Below, one piece after another: positions 58,991-64,000 of a DNA stretch of 64,000 nt (its first letter is position 1; every line of letters starts with the position of its first letter). Made by a program: the position numbers and the translations under genes. The DNA comes from Oscillospiraceae bacterium. Lineage in GTDB: Bacteria > Bacillota > Clostridia > Oscillospirales > Oscillospiraceae. The notes beneath the pieces were generated by a model that made no database searches, was not told where the DNA came from, and worked only from the letters and a program-made list of their open reading frames with translations. Location: contig JAFTGD010000010.1 of NCBI GenBank assembly GCA_017458065.1, positions 108,183 through 172,182 on the forward strand, in the 5' to 3' direction.

Positions 58991-61429
58991 TCAGTCACGG
59001 GCGGGCAGCGGTGGCATGTTGGCAAACTTCTCGGGCAGATCCTCTGCGCCGAAAACGGTCTTGCCGGTCTTCTCATGCTCTCGGAGCGCGCGCCACAGCT
59101 TCTCCGGTGTGATGGGCAGCTCTTTCAGCGTGAGGCCGGTTGCATAGTTGATGGCGTTGCCGATGGCGGAGCCGACAGGCGCAGTGGAGCCTTCGCCGGC
59201 TTCCTTTGCTCCCATGGGGCCTTCCGGATCGTACTCGGAGCAGACAAAGGTCTTGATTTTCGGCATATCCAGCGCCGTCGGGAAGTGGTAGTCGCGGAAG
59301 GACGGATTCAGATGCTTGCCGTCCTTGTCATAGACGCATTCCTCATAGCAGGTAAAGCCAAAGCCCAGCAGGACCGAGCCTTCGATCTGGCCTTCCACTG
59401 CGCGGATATTCAGCGGGCGGCCGCAGTCGTGGCCGAAAGCGAAGTCGTCCAGCGTGACCGCGCCGGTCTCCATGTCGACGGTGACCTTGGCTGCGGAGGC
59501 GGAGAAGGAATACGCGGTGGCGTAGTTGCCGACGTTCTTGACATAGATGTCCTTGTCGCCTTCATGCGCGAAGGAACCGACGCCCGCGACGCAGCGGCCG
59601 AAGTTCTTCTCCTCATAGCCGAAGCAGGCTTCATTGTAGGAGATGTTCTTCTCGGGGTCGCCCTTGATGAAGACGCGGTGGTCCTTCATTGTGATATCCT
59701 GCGGCTTGCAGCCCCACTCCTCTGCCCAGTGGGAGAGCAGCTTGAACTTGGCGTCGCCGACGGCGCGGCGGCAGGCGTTGCCGCCCAGGAAGGTGACGCG
59801 GGAGCCGAAGGAACCGGCATCCCAGGGCGTTGCGGTGGTATCGGACTGGACCAGCTTCACTTCGTCCATGCGCAGGCCCAGCTCTTCCGCAACGATCATG
59901 GTCATGACCGTATCGCAGCCCTGACCGATGTCATTCGCGCCGGAGAAGACCACGGCGTAGCCCTCGCGGTTCAGACGGACGATGGTAGAGGAGGAGCAGT
60001 AATGCGGCGTCACAAGGACCGGGAAGCCGGTGCCGGACATGAAGCCGGAGCCGGAAAGGCCCACGCCCTGGCCACTGCCGATGGGATAGCGGTCGCGGTG
60101 TTTCCAGTCGATGTAGTCGGCGACTGCGACCATGCACTCGTCAAACTTGCAGCTTGTAAACTCCAGACCTGTGGGTCCGGTGTAATACGGGGTGATCTCG
60201 TTCATGCGGCGCAGCTCCAGCGGGTCGATGCCGAGGGCATTGGCGACCTCGTCCATGTGAATCTCATGGGCAAAGTGGACCTGGCAGGCGGAATAACCGC
60301 GCATGGCGCCGGAGGCGGGATGGTTGGTATAGGGGCGGCGCGCCGTCATATCGATGTTCTCAACCTTATAGGGGAAGGTCGCGCAGATCAAGGACAGGGT
60401 GTTGGCTGCGATACCGGAGCCGCCGTATGCGCCGCCGTCCAGGATGTGCTTGCAGCGCTTGGCCAGCAGCTTACCTTCCTTGGTAAAGGCCGACTCGATC
60501 TCAAAGGAGATGGGGTGGCGGGTACGCGTGCACATGAAGACCTCGTCGCGCTTCAGGATGCACTTGACCGGGTGTCCGGTCATCTGGGCAAATTTGCAGG
60601 GGCAGAGCTCGTGGGCAAAGACGTCCAGCTTGCCGCCGAAGCCGCCGCCCAGCATGGGCTTAATGACCCGGACCTGACTCTCGGGGACGCCGAGACCCCA
60701 TGCGATCCAATAACGGCTGACATAGGCGCCCTGGGTCGTGGTCCAGACGGTCCACTCGTTGTTCTCGTACTTGGCGACGGCGCCGTGGGGCTCGATGGCC
60801 GCGTGCACCATCTGCTGGGTTCGGTAATAATGCTTGTCGGTGTAATCCGCCTCGGCAAAGACCTTATCCGGGTCGCCGGCCTTCATCGTCGTGAAGATGG
60901 AGAGGTTGCTGGTGCCGGGATAGTGGATGGCAGGTGCGTCCGGCTGCATGGAGTAGAAGGGATCCAGAACAGGCTCGAGGACCTCGTACTCCACCTTCAC
61001 CAGAGCCGCAGCCTGGGTGGCGATTTCTTCGGTCGTAGCGCAGACGGCGGCGACTTCGTCGCCCACCATGCGGACCTTCTTGCGGCAGAGCGGTTCTTTG
61101 TCGGCCAGCTCCTTGAAGGCTTCGGGGTTGCCGAGGTTGTGGCCTTCGGGGAAGTCGGCGCCCGTCAGCACGCCCTTGACGCCGGGGAGCTTCAGCGCTT
61201 CGCTAAAGTCGATGCTCTTGATGAGCGCGTGGGCATAGGGAGAATGGACCAGCTTGCAATAGTACATACCGGGCAGGTCCACGTCGTCCGTATAAACAGC
61301 AGAACCGGTGACCTTGGCCTCGGCGTCGATGCGGATGTAGGCATTGCCCTTACCGGCCAACTCATAATCCTCCGGCTTTTTGTATACGCTCTCGATATCA
61401 GCGTAATACTCTTTCGACATAATCGCCAT
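58991..61429 (-). CDS. Xanthine dehydrogenase-family molybdenum-binding subunit
   Basis: This large subunit of a molybdenum hydroxylase has 812 residues. It contains KVTGSAVYTDDVDLPGMYY (about 40-58, in the entry domain), GGGFGGK (about 257-263, pyranopterin contact), GAMRGYSACQ (about 366-375) and the catalytic Glu in GPMGAKEAGEGS (about 736-747). The Cox-specific active loop with cysteine is not seen, so it is not a CO dehydrogenase. The substrate (purine, aromatic CoA ester, nicotinate or another) cannot be fixed. Its start overlaps the 2Fe-2S gene (TAATG), with AAGGAGG upstream. Molybdopterin cofactor is needed; moaA is at 26 kb. Confidence 0.92.
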   Translation of the reverse strand: MAIMSKEYYADIESVYKKPEDYELAGKGNAYIRIDAEAKVTGSAVYTDDVDLPGMYYCKLVHSPYAHALIKSIDFSEALKLPGVKGVLTGADFPEGHNLGNPEAFKELADKEPLCRKKVRMVGDEVAAVCATTEEIATQAAALVKVEYEVLEPVLDPFYSMQPDAPAIHYPGTSNLSIFTTMKAGDPDKVFAEADYTDKHYYRTQQMVHAAIEPHGAVAKYENNEWTVWTTTQGAYVSRYWIAWGLGVPESQVRVIKPMLGGGFGGKLDVFAHELCPCKFAQMTGHPVKCILKRDEVFMCTRTRHPISFEIESAFTKEGKLLAKRCKHILDGGAYGGSGIAANTLSLICATFPYKVENIDMTARRPYTNHPASGAMRGYSACQVHFAHEIHMDEVANALGIDPLELRRMNEITPYYTGPTGLEFTSCKFDECMVAVADYIDWKHRDRYPIGSGQGVGLSGSGFMSGTGFPVLVTPHYCSSSTIVRLNREGYAVVFSGANDIGQGCDTVMTMIVAEELGLRMDEVKLVQSDTTATPWDAGSFGSRVTFLGGNACRRAVGDAKFKLLSHWAEEWGCKPQDITMKDHRVFIKGDPEKNISYNEACFGYEEKNFGRCVAGVGSFAHEGDKDIYVKNVGNYATAYSFSASAAKVTVDMETGAVTLDDFAFGHDCGRPLNIRAVEGQIEGSVLLGFGFTCYEECVYDKDGKHLNPSFRDYHFPTALDMPKIKTFVCSEYDPEGPMGAKEAGEGSTAPVGSAIGNAINYATGLTLKELPITPEKLWRALREHEKTGKTVFGAEDLPEKFANMPPLPARD

Positions 61430-61917
61430 TATGCTTCAGCCTCCTTTGCCTTTGCGAGTTTCTTGGCGGCACAGTCGATCGCTTCCACGATCTTCACGTA
61501 ACCGGTGCAGCGGCACAGGTTGCCGGCGATGCCGTCGCGGATTTCTTCTTCGGTGGGGTTGGGATTCTCGTTCAGAAGGGACAGGGCGGACATGATCATG
61601 CCCGGAGTGCAGAAGCCGCACTGCAGAGCCCATTTGTCCATAAACTCCTGCTGCACCGGATGCAGAACGCCGTTCTTCTTCACGCCCTCAATGGTCGTGA
61701 TTTCATGTCCGTCCGCTTCCATAGCCAGCATGATGCAGGAGGGAACCGCTCTGCCGTCCAGGAGGATCGTGCAGGCGCCGCATTCGCCTTCTTCACAGCC
61801 ACGCTTGGTGCCGGTCAGATGCATCTCCTTGCGGAGGAAGTCCACCATCGTCATATTGACAGGGGCGAGAGCTTCCACAGGCTCTCCGTTGAGCGTGAAA
61901 TGAATGATTTTCTTCAT
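61429..61917 (-). CDS. Molybdenum hydroxylase 2Fe-2S subunit
   Basis: The 162-residue small subunit has two 2Fe-2S clusters. The N-terminal plant-type cluster motif is CEEGECGAC...C (about 41-62), and the C-terminal helical domain carries CGFC (about 101-104) and CRC (about 136-138). It passes electrons from the Mo centre to FAD. It sits between the FAD and Mo subunit genes and overlaps the latter. Confidence 0.95.
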   Translation of the reverse strand: MKKIIHFTLNGEPVEALAPVNMTMVDFLRKEMHLTGTKRGCEEGECGACTILLDGRAVPSCIMLAMEADGHEITTIEGVKKNGVLHPVQQEFMDKWALQCGFCTPGMIMSALSLLNENPNPTEEEIRDGIAGNLCRCTGYVKIVEAIDCAAKKLAKAKEAEA

Positions 61918-61935
61918 TGCTTTCGTCCTCCTTCC

Positions 61936-62817
61936 TTAGGCCTTCATGGTCTCAACCGCTTTGTTGATAGCGCGCTTGGTATAAACGCGGATCATATCAT
62001 AGCGGTACTCCGCCGAGGCACGCAGACTGCTTCTGGGGTTCATCTCCGCAGAGGCCTGCTCTGCGACCTTCTCGATGAGCTCATCCGTGAGCTCCCGGCC
62101 GATGATCATCTCTTCGGCCTTCTTCCCGCGGACGATGGTCACATCACCGCCGGCGACCGCAATACGGCAGTCGGCAACTTTTTTGCCGTCCATCTTCACC
62201 CAGGCCGCGACGCCGATGATGGCAAGGTCCATGGCTTTGCGGACCGCATGCTTGAAATAGGCGGAGCCCTCGCCGGACTTGAGCTCGGGGATGAAGATCT
62301 CGGTCACAAGTTCGCCTTTTTTCTTATCGGCGGCAATCTTCTTGAAGCCGGGCCAGAAGTCGTCCATGGCGACTTCGCGGGTCCCTTCTGAACTCTGGAT
62401 TTTGACCTTGGCGTTCATCGCAAGCAGGATCGCGCCGCAGTCGCCTGTGGGAGAGGCATTGCAGATGCTGCCAACCATCGTTCCCTTGCGGCGGACCTGG
62501 TTGGAACCCACATAATGGGCCGCCTGCGCCACGGCGGGCATCTTGTCCAGCACCACGGGAGAGGACTGGATATCAAAGAGCTTGGTATTGGCGCCGACAT
62601 AGAGGCCTTCTCCATCCACGAAGTCCAGTCTGGTGAGACCGGGGATCGTCTTGAGGTCGATGACCGTCTTCATTCCTTTTGCCACGTTCTTGGGGATCTG
62701 CAGGATCACATCGGTACCACCGGACATGACGACGCACTCGCTGCCCATGGAGACCATCAGTTGGGATGCCTCTTCCAGGGATTTGGCAGCGATGTAGTCA
62801 AATTCAGGTAATGCCAT
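61936..62817 (-). CDS. Molybdenum hydroxylase FAD-binding subunit
   Basis: The 293-residue medium subunit has VMSGGTDVILQIPKN (about 30-44) and GTMVGSICNASPTGDC (about 112-127), the two FAD-contacting motifs of the CoxM/XdhB family. It lacks the extra cysteine loop that carries a 4Fe-4S cluster in 4-hydroxybenzoyl-CoA reductase, which argues against that identity. GGAGG precedes the ATG. It is the first gene of the operon, downstream of a promoter with a dyad. Confidence 0.94.
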   Translation of the reverse strand: MALPEFDYIAAKSLEEASQLMVSMGSECVVMSGGTDVILQIPKNVAKGMKTVIDLKTIPGLTRLDFVDGEGLYVGANTKLFDIQSSPVVLDKMPAVAQAAHYVGSNQVRRKGTMVGSICNASPTGDCGAILLAMNAKVKIQSSEGTREVAMDDFWPGFKKIAADKKKGELVTEIFIPELKSGEGSAYFKHAVRKAMDLAIIGVAAWVKMDGKKVADCRIAVAGGDVTIVRGKKAEEMIIGRELTDELIEKVAEQASAEMNPRSSLRASAEYRYDMIRVYTKRAINKAVETMKA

Positions 62818-62895
62818 ATCATTTCCTCCTTTTTATCGTACCCTTTTTATTTGATACGCATTTTCCTTTCGGGAACTCGCGTTCCCGGCTTTGCC

Positions 62896-62915
62896 TGTTT
62901 ATTATGTCACAAACA
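62896..62915. promoter_or_regulatory. Dyad TGTTT-N10-AAACA at the Mo-hydroxylase promoter
   Basis: A symmetrical 20-base dyad overlaps the probable -10 (CATAAT on the minus strand, with TTGAGT 18 bases upstream). The gene of a Crp/Fnr-family regulator lies upstream on the same strand. Confidence 0.55.
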
Positions 62916-62941
62916 ATCTCCTGTACTCAATGCGCATAAGC

Positions 62942-62969
62942 AACCGCAGGTGCAAATGCACCTGCGGTT
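62942..62969. terminator. Palindromic terminator between the Crp/Fnr gene and the Mo-hydroxylase operon
   Basis: A near-perfect 28-base palindrome (AACCGCAGGTGCA/TGCACCTGCGGTT). The clearer T-run is on the plus strand, but its position fits termination after the regulator gene. Confidence 0.7.
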
Positions 62970-63009
62970 TTTCAAAAATATTTTTCTTTTTTGTTGAAGG
63001 ACTTTGTTT

Positions 63010-63747
63010 TTACCCCTCCAGCAGCTCCTGATGCCGCTTCAGCGCCTCCGTGGAGCGTACGCAGAGGAAGCCGTTGATCCGCTCCACCAGGCCCAGATCT
63101 CTCAGGCTGTGCATGGCGCGCACCGCCGTCACCCTGTTGACCCCGAGAAGCCCCGCCAGCATCTGGAAACTGACGCTCTTGCTGATCAGGACCTTGCCGT
63201 CATAGGCGACGCCGTAGCGCTCGCAGAATTCCAGCAGCAGGTGGCAGAGCATCCATTCGGCGCTGTGCCCGCGGGACCCTCTCAGCTCATCCATCGCCAC
63301 GAGAAACTTGTTGGACACGGAGCTGAACATGGAGAAGAACACTCTTCGGTCTTCTTCCAGAGCCTTTATCAGAGCATCCTTCTTCACGCAAATGAGTTCT
63401 GACGGTTCCAGCGTCCGGAAGTTTACCATCGCGGGCCTTGAAAGCAGGATATTTGCCTCCATAAACATAGCGTTGCGGTCCATGAGGTAATAGATAAGCT
63501 CATTTCCGTTGGCCAGCTCTTCATACCCGGCGATCAGGCCTTTTTTTACGATATACAGGCACTTGGGAACCTCATCCGCCGAGATCAGCTTATGGTTCTT
63601 CGGGAAAGTTTTCACCTCTCCGATGCGCTCCCAATCCTCCAGAGTCAGACCGTGTTCCTCGCTGCCGCTCCCGGACTTCCCGCCGGGAATCGTCTCCTGA
63701 ATCGTGTTCCAGAAGTGGACATCGTCGCCGGATATTTTTGTAATCAT
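63010..63747 (-). CDS. Crp/Fnr family transcriptional regulator
   Basis: The 245-residue regulator has a cyclic-nucleotide-type beta-roll (about 45-160, with LYIVKKGLIAGYEELANGNELIYYLM) and a C-terminal helix-turn-helix (about 185-230, VSFQMLAGLLGVNRVTAVRAMHSLRDLGLVERIN in parts). No Fnr-type N-terminal cysteine cluster is present, so direct Fe-S oxygen sensing is unlikely. GGGAGG lies before the ATG. The Mo-hydroxylase genes follow downstream; it is a good candidate to control them through the dyad at 62896. Confidence 0.9.
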   Translation of the reverse strand: MITKISGDDVHFWNTIQETIPGGKSGSGSEEHGLTLEDWERIGEVKTFPKNHKLISADEVPKCLYIVKKGLIAGYEELANGNELIYYLMDRNAMFMEANILLSRPAMVNFRTLEPSELICVKKDALIKALEEDRRVFFSMFSSVSNKFLVAMDELRGSRGHSAEWMLCHLLLEFCERYGVAYDGKVLISKSVSFQMLAGLLGVNRVTAVRAMHSLRDLGLVERINGFLCVRSTEALKRHQELLEG

Positions 63748-63792
63748 GGTGCAATCCTCCCGGAGCAGTACCGTGGTCTGTTATATGACAGG

Positions 63793-63821
63793 ATTTTAAC
63801 ACTATTTACAGGAAAAATCAA
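63793..63821 (-). promoter_or_regulatory. Sigma-A promoter of the Crp/Fnr gene
   Basis: TTGATT (63816-63821), a 17-base spacer and TAAAAT (63793-63798) on the minus strand. Confidence 0.75.
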
Positions 63822-63883
63822 TTCTTCCTTCCTCTCTTGGAACAGACGATCCGATCTGGTATAACCCGAGTTTGCCACTTGGG

Positions 63884-63916
63884 TAAAGCGAAACTCTAAG
63901 CTATGCTTGGGCTTAG
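63884..63916 (-). terminator. Terminator of a minus-strand gene entering from the right edge
   Basis: Stem CTAAGC (63896-63901) / GCTTAG (63911-63916); on the minus strand AGTTTCGCTTTA follows, the same tail as at the nifJ terminator. Confidence 0.55.
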
Positions 63917-63950
63917 GGCGCTTTTTCGCATAATTTTTTGCACCTACAGA

Positions 63951-64000
63951 TCAGAAGATTTTCACGGAAGATTTCAGGGTGCGAAGCTCGCCTCTGGTAT
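63951..64000 (-). CDS. C-terminal end of an unidentified gene (partial at right edge)
   Basis: Sixteen codons are visible, ending in RGELRTLKSSVKIF and a TGA at 63951-63953. The stop is followed by the hairpin at 63884-63916. Too short to identify; it could also be chance. Confidence 0.25.
   Translation of the reverse strand, partial: TRGELRTLKSSVKIF

Noticed and set aside
58811-61501. A 2.7-kb open frame on the plus strand
   Set aside because: It is the reverse frame of the Mo-hydroxylase large subunit and has no family resemblance or proper start.
58991-62817. 4-hydroxybenzoyl-CoA reductase
   Set aside because: The FAD subunit lacks the extra cysteine loop for the additional 4Fe-4S cluster, so only a general Mo-hydroxylase call is made.

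Overview
The window is 64 kb of chromosomal DNA that looks like a GC-rich gut clostridium (Oscillospiraceae-like; inferred from gene content and codon style, not from a marker alignment). Signs are Firmicutes-type -35/-10 promoters with strong AGGAGG ribosome sites, ribosomal and translocase genes in Firmicutes order, pyruvate:ferredoxin oxidoreductase, lipobox lipoproteins, an ECF sigma factor with a TGAAAC-N16-CGTC promoter, and a BspA-type leucine-rich repeat protein. The high GC of third codon positions produces very long antisense open frames, which are left out. Two stretches are visibly poorer in GC and richer in accessory genes: about 29.7-38.1 kb and 45.6-47.9 kb.

Layout. 1-0.9 kb: rpmG-secE-nusG (nusG runs off the left edge). 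1.2-3.7 kb: mgtE magnesium channel, with a long leader carrying a 30-codon ORF, divergent from an AqpZ-type aquaporin. 3.8-4.8 kb: DUF3990 protein and a flavin-binding PNPOx-fold protein. 5.1-9.6 kb: a CUT1-type ABC importer (ATPase, two permeases, solute-binding lipoprotein with an extra C-terminal membrane anchor). 9.7-10.5 kb: lipoprotein. 10.7-14.2 kb: pyruvate:ferredoxin oxidoreductase. 14.4-16.7 kb: lipoate-protein ligase and a MATE exporter. 16.9-19.7 kb: larB-larE-larC for the nickel-pincer cofactor, with no larA in view. 19.7-25.9 kb: ferredoxin-type aldo/keto reductase, then birA-sbcD-sbcC. 26-28.6 kb: moaA, then an ECF sigma factor with its presumed membrane anti-sigma. 28.8-29.7 kb: rplM-rpsI.

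29.7-38.1 kb is an accessory island: a two-component system whose kinase is frameshifted at an A-run, a bacitracin/lantibiotic-type ABC exporter with two permease halves fused in one chain, a TetR-hydrolase-ICMT operon with a clear operator, a UPF0175/DUF3368 toxin-antitoxin pair and a permease cut off after 37 codons. 38.2-45.5 kb returns to core-like genes: HAD phosphatase, a large lipoprotein, a C39-like peptidase and potABCD polyamine uptake. 45.7-47.7 kb holds a HepT/MntA toxin-antitoxin pair, TfoX-N, GNAT and an orphan AbrB protein. 47.9-52 kb: a small basic protein behind a striking 18-bp inverted repeat, then a chained operon of a trigger-factor-like protein without a PPIase domain, a TylF-type methyltransferase and a MATE exporter.

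52.1-62.8 kb is the most unusual part. A molybdenum hydroxylase (FAD, 2Fe-2S and Mo subunits) is followed on the same strand by a tightly packed six-gene operon: DUF2201/VWA protein, leucine-rich repeat protein, MoxR-type AAA+ ATPase, two unrecognised small proteins, and a type I dehydroquinase-like protein that appears to have lost its catalytic His and Lys. A MoxR plus VWA pair next to a Mo hydroxylase recalls CoxD/CoxE, the maturation factors of Mo-CO dehydrogenase, but the LRR and dehydroquinase-like partners are not part of that set. A Crp/Fnr regulator lies upstream of the Mo-hydroxylase genes, whose promoter carries a 20-bp dyad. This operon is the best candidate for an undescribed system.
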